A stretch of 15,881 bases of DNA from Promethearchaeia archaeon (GTDB taxonomy: Archaea; Asgardarchaeota; Lokiarchaeia; Sigyniarchaeales; SOKP01): the NCBI GenBank assembly GCA_029856445.1, contig JAHQWY010000047.1, positions 1 through 15,881 on the forward strand. Reading direction: 5' to 3'. The translations under genes and the position numbers were made by a program. Of the stretch, positions 1 to 6,797 are shown one piece after another (within the stretch, counting starts at the first letter, position 1; each line of letters starts with the position of its first letter). The notes under the pieces are model-generated. The model was given only the letters and a program-made list of their open reading frames with translations. It was not told the DNA's origin and made no database searches.

Positions 1-459
1 AGTTATTTAAATCCTTTTGCTGATATCACAATACTTGGAGCGAAAATTAATCCTTTTGCTCACGTTGTAAATGCAATCATGGGTGTTTTAGTTGGTCCAA
101 TCTATGCATTAATTACTGCTACAATAATAGCAGCACTCCGATTTTCATTAGCAATAGGCTCAATTCACGCTTTCCATGGAGGGATGAGTGGAGCGATTGT
201 TGTCGGAATTATTGCTTATTATCTATGGAAAGAAAGACCCAAATATGTAGATCTTGCTGCGCTTTTTGAACCTATTGGAACAGTCTTTATTGGGGGAACA
301 ATAGCTCAGTTAATTGCACCAATAGGAGGAATTGAAGGTATATTTACTTGGTGGGGTTTATTTGCAGCTAGCTGTATTCCTGGTTGTGTTATTGGTTTCG
401 TAATTCTCTTAGCATTAAGGAAAGCAGATATCAGTAGAGAAGATTTTTTTGAAAAGTAA
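1..459 (+). CDS. thiW: ECF transporter S component ThiW (5' end cut by window)
   Basis: This is the substrate-binding membrane subunit of an energy-coupling-factor transporter, predicted to import the thiazole precursor of thiamine. The frame is open from base 1, so the start lies outside; 152 residues are visible, out of a usual 160-190 or so. The segment KINPFAHVVNAIMGVLVGP near the visible start and the later glycine-rich HAFHGGMSGAIVVGI stretch match the ThiW family pattern (KINPFQH, then a long run of short membrane helices). I count about four to five hydrophobic segments, and the protein ends in a charged tail (RKADISREDFFEK). The next gene starts 20 nt after the stop on the same strand, so the two may be cotranscribed. 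No ECF ATPases or T component are in the window. The ThiW call rests on family resemblance; the ligand is inferred. Confidence 0.85.
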   Translation, partial: SYLNPFADITILGAKINPFAHVVNAIMGVLVGPIYALITATIIAALRFSLAIGSIHAFHGGMSGAIVVGIIAYYLWKERPKYVDLAALFEPIGTVFIGGTIAQLIAPIGGIEGIFTWWGLFAASCIPGCVIGFVILLALRKADISREDFFEK

Positions 460-479
460 GACCATATATCATTGATTTT

Positions 480-1067
480 ATGATTTTTCCCGAAAATTTA
501 GATTTTAATGATCTCATTGGTCACCATACGTTGTTATATGGAGAAACAAATACCAAGAAGACATTTTATACATCAAAATTTATTCAATTTCTTTTAGAGT
601 CTGAAAATATATCCCCAAATGACATTAGTATCTTGGATTTTGCCCCACTATCGAATACGATAAATAATTTGAAAATTGGAGGAAAAGTTCAAGATTTCTA
701 TGAAAAATGTAATTCATGTAAAAATATTTTATTTAAAGGGGAAATTATCCCACCTCGGCTGAATTCAAGTAATAGAACTGAGTTATATCATATTGCTTGT
801 GAAAATTTCAAAAAAACATCAAAAATCCTTCATCTTTATAAGAACAATCCAACCCCCATATTGATCATTAATGATATTTCATTATATCTTCATGTTGGAA
901 ATGTAAAGCCATTACTAGAGGCAATAGATAAATCTAATACCTTTTTTGGAAACTCTTATTACGGTTCATCAATAAAACGTAATTATGCCACTCTATTTAG
1001 TTTGCGAGAAAAACGACAAATAGAGTATTTAATAAAAAAATTAGAAACCTCTTATTTCACTGGATAA
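480..1067 (+). CDS. P-loop NTPase-like protein with altered Walker A
   Basis: A 195-residue soluble protein that I cannot name. Residues 17-28 read TLLYGETNTKKT, which sits where a Walker A (GxxxxGK[ST]) would be after a hydrophobic strand, but the usual glycine before the lysine is replaced by lysine (G21-E-T-N-T-K-K-T28). A later hydrophobic strand ending in aspartate, ILIINDIS (around residues 127-134), looks like a Walker B. Residues C75 and C78 form an isolated CxxC. A GNSYYGSSI motif follows Walker B. It lies 20 nt behind thiW on the same strand. A single-domain ATPase or nucleotide-binding regulator is the likeliest role; ATP hydrolysis is uncertain because of the motif change. Function unknown. 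Confidence 0.75.
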   Translation: MIFPENLDFNDLIGHHTLLYGETNTKKTFYTSKFIQFLLESENISPNDISILDFAPLSNTINNLKIGGKVQDFYEKCNSCKNILFKGEIIPPRLNSSNRTELYHIACENFKKTSKILHLYKNNPTPILIINDISLYLHVGNVKPLLEAIDKSNTFFGNSYYGSSIKRNYATLFSLREKRQIEYLIKKLETSYFTG

Positions 1068-1152
1068 TTTATTTTAAAATGAATTAATATTATCAAAATA
1101 ATTATAATTTATGTCAAATTTAATACTCTACAATAAAGTAATCAATATCTTG

Positions 1153-1818
1153 ATGAATATGAAGAAGTTAATTTTGTTCGGACCACCTGGTGCAGGAAAA
1201 GGTACATTTTCTGGCCAAATTAAAGAAGTCCTACCAGAAATAGCTCATATTAGCACTGGAGATATCTTTAGAGAAAATCTTAAAAATGAAACACCCTTAG
1301 GACTAAAAGCTAAATCTTATATGGACAAAGGAGAATTAGTGCCAGATGGTGTAACTATTGAAATGGTAAGAGATAGATTAAATAAGAAGGATGTTATGGA
1401 AAATGGATTTATTCTCGATGGATTTCCTCGTAATATGCCTCAAGCAAAAGCCTTAAGCGAAATGACTGAAGAAGATTTTTTCCTTTTATTAGAAGTCAGC
1501 AGAGATATTATAACAAAGCGAATTCTTGGTAGATTCAGCTGTAGTGAATGTGGTGAGATATATAATAAATACACGCTACAACCTAAGGTGCAAAAAGAGG
1601 AAAATAAATGGATCTGTGATGAATGTGGAGCTGAAATAGAGTTTAAGCAAAGGAGCGACGATACTGAAGAAACTCTGAAGAACAGATTAGATACTTATGA
1701 AAAAAATGCAAAACCTCTCATTAAGTATTATAAGAAAAAAGGTAAATTGAAAAAAGTTGATGCTACTGATACATTGAAGTATTCTAAGGATGAAATAAAG
1801 AAAATAATAGGGATGTAA
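1153..1818 (+). CDS. adk: Adenylate kinase, long form with zinc-binding LID
   Basis: Catalyses ATP + AMP to 2 ADP in the cytoplasm. The P-loop GPPGAGKG lies at residues 10-17, the NMP-binding region has HISTGD followed by R, LDGFPR is present, and the LID contains C130-x2-C133 and C155-x2-C158, which bind structural zinc. This is the bacterial or eukaryotic-like long adenylate kinase, not the archaeal AdkA type. I chose ATG 1153 (221 residues, MNMKKLILFG). An in-frame ATG at 1111 would add 14 residues (SNLILYNKVINIL) that the family lacks. ATG 1159 is equally possible. No Shine-Dalgarno is visible, so the gene may be leaderless. The C-terminal part keeps RSDDTEETLKNRL, with the arginine and aspartate typical of the family. 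Horizontal acquisition from bacteria is possible but not shown. Confidence 0.93.
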   Translation: MNMKKLILFGPPGAGKGTFSGQIKEVLPEIAHISTGDIFRENLKNETPLGLKAKSYMDKGELVPDGVTIEMVRDRLNKKDVMENGFILDGFPRNMPQAKALSEMTEEDFFLLLEVSRDIITKRILGRFSCSECGEIYNKYTLQPKVQKEENKWICDECGAEIEFKQRSDDTEETLKNRLDTYEKNAKPLIKYYKKKGKLKKVDATDTLKYSKDEIKKIIGM

Positions 1819-1853
1819 AATAAATTTTCCAACTAATTTTTTATTATTGTATT

Positions 1854-2606
1854 ATGAAATATAATATATGTGTGCCGATAAAGATTAAATCCGCAGATAT
1901 TCTTGAATTAAAATCAATAATAGCAGAAGTGCTAAAATCTAATCCTAATTTAATTGAATTAAGATATGATTACATCCATGACATTCAATTAATTACTCAA
2001 GATTTTGCTACTGCATTGTTAGCTAATATTAACCCTAAAATTCCTGTTATCTTTACGTTTAGAGCTCAAGAAGAAGGAGGACAAATGAAAGTAGAGGAGA
2101 AAATTCGTGTTAAAATATTAAAAACATTAATTCTTTCTCAGCCTAATTATCTGGATATAGAAATGAATACAGAAAAAAGAATGCTAGGTGAATTAATTGA
2201 GTTAGCTAAACAAAATGACGTAAACTTAATTTTTTCATCTCATAATTTTGAGAAAACACTCGCTTATGAGGTAATTTCTGATCAAATCAACAATTTTTTA
2301 AGTAGATTAAGAGAAGATTATGGATTAGATTCACAACTAACAGAAAAAATAATTTTAAAAATGATTTTCACAGCACAAACTTTTGAAGACAACCTAATAC
2401 CTTTACAATTATGCAAAGAACTAACTAAGAAAAATTTGAATATTATTTCATTTTGTATGGGAACTTTAGGTATCTTCTCAAGAATCTTATGTGTTTTAAA
2501 CGGTTCATTTTTAACTTATGGCTCACTAGTAGGGGAAACAGCACCAGGACAAATTGATATTAATACTATAAGAGAAACTATAAACATCTTACAAGAAGAT
2601 AAGTAA
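1854..2606 (+). CDS. aroD: 3-dehydroquinate dehydratase, type I
   Basis: Converts 3-dehydroquinate to 3-dehydroshikimate, step three of the shikimate pathway, through a Schiff-base mechanism. At 250 residues it is normal length for type I (AroD). Visible family motifs are ELRYD (35-39), FTFRAQEEGG, the YLDIE strand, SSHNF with catalytic H130, and LKMIF with Schiff-base lysine K169. The phosphate or carboxylate-binding end SR...NGSFLTYGSL and APGQI are also present. The ATG at 1854 follows a 35-nt gap after adk. aroK and aroE lie within 2.5 kb but on separate transcription units (aroK on the other strand), so this is a gene neighbourhood and not one operon. It ends facing the small zinc-finger gene. 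Confidence 0.95.
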   Translation: MKYNICVPIKIKSADILELKSIIAEVLKSNPNLIELRYDYIHDIQLITQDFATALLANINPKIPVIFTFRAQEEGGQMKVEEKIRVKILKTLILSQPNYLDIEMNTEKRMLGELIELAKQNDVNLIFSSHNFEKTLAYEVISDQINNFLSRLREDYGLDSQLTEKIILKMIFTAQTFEDNLIPLQLCKELTKKNLNIISFCMGTLGIFSRILCVLNGSFLTYGSLVGETAPGQIDINTIRETINILQEDK

Positions 2607-2618
2607 AATTGTCTTGAT

Positions 2619-2676
2619 TGAAAAAAAAAATTAAAAAAATAAAAGAATTCAAGCTGTATTTTTTCCCTAAATTCTT
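2619..2676. terminator. Possible bidirectional terminator between aroD and zinc-finger gene
   Basis: The gap between two convergent genes holds a run of ten A and then seven A (2621-2639), which read as T-runs for the minus-strand gene. A T6 run at 2659-2664 serves the plus strand. Weak 7-bp inverted arms AAGAATT/AATTCTT lie at 2643-2649 and 2670-2676. Archaeal termination often needs only T-rich tracts, so this fits, but it is an inference. Confidence 0.4.
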
Positions 2677-2848
2677 AATTTTTGTCAAATGCAGTTCCAC
2701 AATCCCCGCATTTGATTTTTTTATTGTACACGGGAGTTCCTTGCATTGAATAGTATAATACACTACTCTTATCTGGTTCTTCATGAAGTTTACGTGGATT
2801 TTCATTGCCACATTGAGGGCATTTAACTCTTTTCCAACTTTCAGTCAT
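2675..2848 (-). CDS. 57-residue zinc-finger protein, two CxxC knuckles
   Basis: A small gene found by translating the minus strand from ATG 2848 to TAA 2675. It starts MTESWKRVKCPQCGNENPRK and ends KKIKCGDCGTAFDKN. C10-x2-C13 and C47-x2-C50 make a complete four-cysteine zinc ribbon, with a VLYYSMQGTPVY strand region between (residues 30-41). The coding is clean throughout, and an A/T-rich box centred 26 nt upstream fits a leaderless start. It reads like a conserved small archaeal protein of the kind common in Asgard genomes, but I recall no named function. Binding nucleic acid is possible from the basic N terminus (WKRVK). It lies 65 nt downstream of aroK on the same strand. A longer overlapping frame (2578-2811, minus) lacks any sensible pattern and is its shadow. 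Confidence 0.8.
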   Translation of the reverse strand: MTESWKRVKCPQCGNENPRKLHEEPDKSSVLYYSMQGTPVYNKKIKCGDCGTAFDKN

Positions 2849-2867
2849 TTGTAAAAAACCTCAACCC

Positions 2868-2892
2868 TTTTATAAAATATTATAAATAATTA
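2868..2892 (-). promoter_or_regulatory. TATA-like box for the 57-residue zinc-finger gene
   Basis: On the minus strand the stretch reads as TATTTTATAAAA nested in a longer A/T run, centred near 2874, which is 26 nt before ATG 2848. This is the archaeal TATA distance for a leaderless transcript. AT-rich background makes chance matches common. Confidence 0.4.
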
Positions 2893-2913
2893 GTAGGTTT
2901 AATGAATTTAAAT

Positions 2914-3444
2914 TTAGGTTTTTAATTGGGTTTTTGAAACAATCTCGCTAACAATCATTTCTATATCCTTACCAGTTGTTTCGATGCTGATTTCTGCTGC
3001 CGCTTCATAGAAGTATTTTCGATAATTTAGAACTTCCTCTATTTCTTTTTTAGGATCTTCCTTATCAATGACAGGTCTTGTTTCTTTTCCATCTTTTATA
3101 GCTCTTCTATAAATTTCCTCTATTGTTGCTTCTAATAAAACAATATAACAATTTTTTTTTAAATTTTTAATATTTATTTTATTTAAAACGACCCCTCCCC
3201 CGCATGATATTATTGCATTATCAAAACTCGAGACTTTTTTACAGGCTTCGATTTCATATTCTCTGAATTTTTTCTCCCCATCTTCTGAAAATATTCTTGG
3301 AATTGATTTTCCTGCCATTTCAATAATGATTTGATCGGTTTCTATGAATTTATATTTGTCTCCTAAATATTCTGCTAAATATTTCCCTACAGAAGTTTTA
3401 CCCGTTGCCATAAATCCTATAAGTGCAATGCAATTTTTCGTCAT
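2914..3444 (-). CDS. aroK: Shikimate kinase, bacterial (AroK/NMP-kinase) type
   Basis: Phosphorylates shikimate at the 3-hydroxyl using ATP. At 176 residues it has the usual length. Walker A GFMATGKT is at residues 10-17. ETDQ holds the conserved shikimate-binding aspartate, IFSEDGEKKFREYE holds the shikimate-binding arginine, CGGGVV is the conserved glycine motif and TRPVI is the LID arginine region. Most archaea use an unrelated GHMP-superfamily shikimate kinase, so the bacterial type here is notable. It lies 43 nt downstream of the flavin-reductase-like gene on the same strand. A TATATATAAC-like element at 3473-3483 could give it its own promoter. The role in aromatic amino-acid synthesis is backed by aroD and aroE nearby. 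Confidence 0.95.
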   Translation of the reverse strand: MTKNCIALIGFMATGKTSVGKYLAEYLGDKYKFIETDQIIIEMAGKSIPRIFSEDGEKKFREYEIEACKKVSSFDNAIISCGGGVVLNKINIKNLKKNCYIVLLEATIEEIYRRAIKDGKETRPVIDKEDPKKEIEEVLNYRKYFYEAAAEISIETTGKDIEMIVSEIVSKTQLKT

Positions 3445-3487
3445 TTTTCTATAATCTTTCTATTTGAGTTTGTTATATATAACTAAA

Positions 3488-4048
3488 TCAATTCAGTGAA
3501 AACCCGTGTCTTCCTATTGCGCCTTTTTTTAAACCGATATAATTACCTGATACATAGGCAAAAGTATCTATTTTGTCTGGATCGATATTATTATTTCTAA
3601 TGAATTTTGAATCAGAATGTACGGCCACGACTTCCCCAAAATAGCAAACGTGTGTTCCTAATTCTGTTCTCTGTATAACTTTGCATTCCATATTCCAGGG
3701 GAATTCTTTTATTAATGGTACTTGAACGACTGATCCTTTTTCTTTTGTTAAATTTAACTCTTCCCATTTATTCAGATCTCTTCCTGATCTTGTACCACAA
3801 TAATCCATTTCTCGCAACTGGTTAATAGTTGGATAATTAATAACAAATTCTCTGTGTTTTTCTATTAATTGATAAGAATGACGACGTGGTTGTATAGAAA
3901 CAGCCACGACTGGAGGTGACGAACATACCTTTCCCACGTAAGCTAAAGTAATCAAATTAGCCTCATCCCCAATTCCTACAGATATTACTGCTGCAGGCAT
4001 AGGAAAAGTGCTTATTCCTGTGCTTAATTCCATTTTATCCATACTCAA
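3488..4048 (-). CDS. Flavin reductase-like FMN-binding split-barrel protein
   Basis: About 186 residues of the flavin reductase-like split-barrel family, which binds FMN and in many archaea acts as a flavoredoxin or NAD(P)H:flavin oxidoreductase. Recognisable parts are the N-terminal strand pattern FPMPAAVISVG, NLITLAYVGKVCSSPP (the FMN-contacting loop), VAVSIQPRRHSYQLI and FVINYPT, then the late strand VCYFGEVVAVH. The start is TTG 4048 (TTG-AGT-ATG): a GAGGT sits at 4058-4054 with six bases between its GG and the TTG, while ATG 4042 would be too far. The electron partner and substrate are unknown. It lies between aroK and the divergent aroE; no direct shikimate role is known for the family. 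Confidence 0.85.
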   Translation of the reverse strand: MSMDKMELSTGISTFPMPAAVISVGIGDEANLITLAYVGKVCSSPPVVAVSIQPRRHSYQLIEKHREFVINYPTINQLREMDYCGTRSGRDLNKWEELNLTKEKGSVVQVPLIKEFPWNMECKVIQRTELGTHVCYFGEVVAVHSDSKFIRNNNIDPDKIDTFAYVSGNYIGLKKGAIGRHGFSLN

Positions 4049-4053
4049 TACTT

Positions 4054-4058
4054 ACCTC
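4054..4058 (-). promoter_or_regulatory. Shine-Dalgarno GAGGT deciding a TTG start
   Basis: GAGGT on the minus strand lies a few bases before TTG 4048 and complements the archaeal 16S 3' end. Its spacing favours TTG 4048 over the downstream ATG 4042. Confidence 0.5.
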
Positions 4059-4113
4059 ATATTTCTGCTTATTATTAGCTAAATAATTATAAATTACAAT
4101 TTTTCTTAAACAT

Positions 4114-4130
4114 ATTATTAAATAAAATTT
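4114..4130 (+). promoter_or_regulatory. TATA-like box upstream of aroE
   Basis: TATTAAATAAAATTT lies around 4116-4130, its centre about 27 nt before ATG 4149. It fits a leaderless aroE transcript. The 100-nt divergent gap it sits in must also hold the promoter of the flavin-reductase-like gene. Confidence 0.4.
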
Positions 4131-4148
4131 AAAACTTCTGCTTGCAAG

Positions 4149-5018
4149 ATGTCTGTTGGAAAAAGTATAACCTCACATACCAAGATTTTATGTGTCATAG
4201 GACACCCCATTGAACATAGCATGTCTCCTACAATGTGGAATCCAGCTCTTCAAGAGCTTGAACTTGATTATATATATATAGCTTTTGATGTGCATCCAGA
4301 TAACCTAAAAGAAGCTATAAATGGTATAAAATCACTCGGAATTAAAGGTGTGAATGTCACCATTCCTCATAAAAAAGCAGTTATTAAGTATATTGATGAG
4401 GTGGATCCAATTGCGCTTAAAATTGGTGCTATTAACACTATTAAAAACGAAGATGGGATTCTAAAAGCAAGAAATACTGACGCTGGTGGAGCTAAGAAAT
4501 CTCTCTTGGATAAGGGTTGCGAATTCTCTGGAAAAAATATACTTATTTTAGGTTCGGGAGGTGTTTCTAGATCTATAGCTTATACCTTGGCAGAAAGTGC
4601 TAATAAAATTGTTCTAACTGATATAATTGAAGAAAGGGCAATAGCAGTTGCTAATGAAATCAGATCTAGTATGAAAGTTGATATTGAAGGAAAATTAAGT
4701 AACAAGGAAACGATTAAAGATATTATTAATAAGGTAAATATTCTTATCAATGCGACACCAATTGGGATGTATCCTAAAGTTGATGAAACTCCTATATCAA
4801 AAGAATTACTTCATAACGATCTTTACGTTTTCGATGTTATTTATAATCCTCTTGAAACCAGATTGATGAGAGATGCAGCTGAAATAGGATGTGAAACATT
4901 GGGTGGCCTAGATATGCTCGTTAATCAAGGAATATTAGCATTTGAATGGTGGTTGAATAAAAAACCTAATAAAGATTTAATGAAGAATAAAATTATCGAA
5001 TACCTCAGGCTGATTTAA
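4149..5018 (+). CDS. aroE: Shikimate dehydrogenase
   Basis: Reduces 3-dehydroshikimate to shikimate with NADPH. At 289 residues it is full length. Motifs: GHPIEHSMSPTMWNPAL (18-34; the SxS pair binds shikimate, though the usual MHN is MWN), NVTIPHK with catalytic lysine, GAINTI, NTDAGG, the nucleotide-binding turn LGSGGVSRSIAYTLA, INATPIGMYP, and the C-terminal GLDMLVNQG with the conserved glutamine. ATG 4149 is chosen because the family motif starts soon after. The stop TAA shares its last base with the ATG of the next gene, so the two are translated as a pair. Together with aroD and aroK it supplies steps 3 to 5 of the pathway; the other shikimate genes are outside the window. Confidence 0.95.
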   Translation: MSVGKSITSHTKILCVIGHPIEHSMSPTMWNPALQELELDYIYIAFDVHPDNLKEAINGIKSLGIKGVNVTIPHKKAVIKYIDEVDPIALKIGAINTIKNEDGILKARNTDAGGAKKSLLDKGCEFSGKNILILGSGGVSRSIAYTLAESANKIVLTDIIEERAIAVANEIRSSMKVDIEGKLSNKETIKDIINKVNILINATPIGMYPKVDETPISKELLHNDLYVFDVIYNPLETRLMRDAAEIGCETLGGLDMLVNQGILAFEWWLNKKPNKDLMKNKIIEYLRLI

Positions 5019-6232
5019 TGGTTGAGAAAAAAAAACCTATAGTTTCAGTTGCTCGTAATATAGATATTTCGAAAGCAGTTCATCTCGCTCTTGATAAAAT
5101 TGAAATTCCGAACCTCTCTGGAAAGACAATCTTATTAAAACCAAATGTCGGTAGAGAAGTGGATCCTAAGCTAGGGATTAATACTAATCCAGACGTCGTA
5201 GAAGCAACGTTTAATTACCTGAGAGATCGTTATGAAGCAAATTTTTTAATTGGTGATTCACCGATAATTAACACGGATACAAAAAAAGCTTTTGAACAAT
5301 CTGGTTTCACTGATTTATTAAATAATAAAGATCTTCAATTCATTGATTTAGATAAGTTAACTCCAGTGAAGAAAGAGATTCCAAATGGAAAAATTCTAAA
5401 AAATATAAGGATAACCGGTTATTTTCATGATATCGATTACATCATTTCCATTCCAGTCTTGAAAATGCATATGCATTGTGGGGCTTCATTAAGTTTTAAA
5501 AATATGAAAGGGTTGATATATAAAAGAGATAAAATCGCATTGCACCACCTTCAATCTCCAAAATTGATTGAAGAATTAAAAAAATCTATGAGAAAAATAA
5601 AAGAATTAGATATAGCTATAGCTGATCTTGCAAACATATTTGTTCCAGATTTAGTAGTAATAGATGCTTCTTACGCTCATGAAGGAATGGGGCCCTCTTC
5701 GGGAAATGCAGTAAAATTAGACACTATTATAGCTTCTACTAATTTTTTAGCAGCGGATATAATTGCTCTCACATTAACTCAACCAGAATGGTCTCTCGAA
5801 GATGTTCCTCATTTAAAATTAATTTCAGAAACCATCTTACCATCAATTAAAACGCTTAAAGATATTAAAACGATACCAGAGAATATTAATAAGTTTGTCA
5901 AACGTTTAGAACCCCCTCCAAAATCTATAACTATAAAATATCAAAATGTTAAACTCATAGATATTGATTCTTGTTCTGCTTGTTTATCAACAATTTTCAA
6001 CTTATTGAAAAATAATAAAGAGTTCATAGATAAGCATTACACTTCTGAAAAACCTTTGAACTTAGCAATAGGAAAGGGAATTAAAAAATCAGATCTTTAC
6101 TCAGACACATATCTTATCGGAAATTGTACTTTTCATCAAAAAGAAAATGGAACATTTATACAGGGATGTACCCCTGTTGAGTCAACTATATTGAAAACGA
6201 TCAAAGAAAAATTAACGTTAAATTCTAAATAA
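5018..6232 (+). CDS. DUF362 domain protein with four C-terminal cysteines
   Basis: A 404-residue DUF362-family protein. The N-terminal half has ILLKPNVGRE (near 40-49), a VVEATFNYL helix, LIGDSP and later IISIPVLKMH followed by SFKNMKGL, all typical of DUF362, whose biochemical role is not settled. DUF362 proteins are often joined to ferredoxin-type Fe-S domains; here there is no such domain. The last 90 residues instead hold C319-x2-C322 (DSCSACL), C370 (GNC) and C384 (GCTP), a spaced four-cysteine set that could bind a metal or Fe-S cluster. That is an inference. The ATG overlaps the aroE stop by one base (TAATG), so translational coupling is likely. It ends convergent with the first zinc-ribbon paralogue, 49 nt away. 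Confidence 0.85.
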   Translation: MVEKKKPIVSVARNIDISKAVHLALDKIEIPNLSGKTILLKPNVGREVDPKLGINTNPDVVEATFNYLRDRYEANFLIGDSPIINTDTKKAFEQSGFTDLLNNKDLQFIDLDKLTPVKKEIPNGKILKNIRITGYFHDIDYIISIPVLKMHMHCGASLSFKNMKGLIYKRDKIALHHLQSPKLIEELKKSMRKIKELDIAIADLANIFVPDLVVIDASYAHEGMGPSSGNAVKLDTIIASTNFLAADIIALTLTQPEWSLEDVPHLKLISETILPSIKTLKDIKTIPENINKFVKRLEPPPKSITIKYQNVKLIDIDSCSACLSTIFNLLKNNKEFIDKHYTSEKPLNLAIGKGIKKSDLYSDTYLIGNCTFHQKENGTFIQGCTPVESTILKTIKEKLTLNSK

Positions 6233-6281
6233 TCTGATTATAGAACACTAAAATATTAAAATAAGAAAAAGAAAATTTAAA

Positions 6282-6650
6282 TTATTCGGTATTAGTTCCA
6301 CATAGAGGACAAAATCGAGCAGCTTCGCTTTGACTCAACTCAACACCACAATTATAACAAAATTTAGGTTTTTCCTCAACTCGCTGACTTACTAAAACCA
6401 TTTTCTGATTTTGGTTCTGGCTAGGAGTAGTAATTAATTGATAATTTGAACTTGGTTGAGTAATATTTTGCGTATAACAGACAGAATTACAATGAATACA
6501 CCGAGGTCTCTTATCTCTATCTATATATACCGCAACATATATTAATAAACCAATACCGCCTGTAAATATTGCTAAGAAAATTGCTAGTGCAACGTTAAAC
6601 TCCATTTTTTTTGTCTCTACATTTCTATTACATTGAGTACAATACATCAT
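6282..6650 (-). CDS. LITAF-like membrane zinc-ribbon protein, copy 1
   Basis: A 122-residue protein in three parts. (1) Knuckle C4-x2-C7, then a hydrophobic stretch at about 18-43 broken by TGGIG (30-34), then knuckle C51-x2-C54. (2) A polar Q/S/N-rich linker (about 60-92). (3) A second zinc ribbon, C98-x2-C101 and C114-x2-C117 (FCYNCG...FCPLCG). Splitting one zinc site around a membrane-embedded hairpin of about 25 residues is the layout of the eukaryotic LITAF domain, where both knuckles meet on one face of the membrane. The resemblance is my reading; bare zinc-ribbon membrane proteins are also common. The start is the tandem ATGATG at 6650. Copy 2 lies upstream on the same strand, so this is a tandem duplication. 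Function unknown; a peripheral membrane or vesicle role would be an extrapolation. Confidence 0.75.
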   Translation of the reverse strand: MMYCTQCNRNVETKKMEFNVALAIFLAIFTGGIGLLIYVAVYIDRDKRPRCIHCNSVCYTQNITQPSSNYQLITTPSQNQNQKMVLVSQRVEEKPKFCYNCGVELSQSEAARFCPLCGTNTE

Positions 6651-6758
6651 TTATCTTATCTCCAAAATTTATTTTTAATTCTTTAATTTGAAGATATGAA
6701 ATAGTGAAATTAAATGATCATTAGACCAATAATTGATAGGAATAAAATAAAACTCTAT

Positions 6759-6797
6759 AGGAGAATCAATGTATAGTTATGACTATTTCATTCTCCT
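6759..6797 (-). terminator. Nested hairpin over the stop codon of zinc-ribbon copy 2
   Basis: An 8-bp perfect inverted repeat AGGAGAAT (6759-6766) / ATTCTCCT (6790-6797) encloses a second 5-bp repeat ATAGT (6773-6777) / ACTAT (6782-6786) with a TATG loop. In the minus-strand mRNA the 5' arm covers the last codons and the TGA stop (6788-6790). A T-rich stretch (TTTTATTTTATT) follows at about 6740-6752, so a terminator is a reasonable reading; an RNA stability or regulatory element is the alternative. Confidence 0.45.

Noticed and set aside
1111..1152. Upstream ATG for adenylate kinase
   Set aside because: Adds 14 residues outside the family fold before the P-loop strand; ATG 1153 or 1159 gives the normal length.
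2578..2811. Minus-strand 77-codon frame
   Set aside because: Shadow of the 57-residue zinc-finger gene, which has proper cysteine motifs; this frame is low-complexity at its end and runs into aroD.
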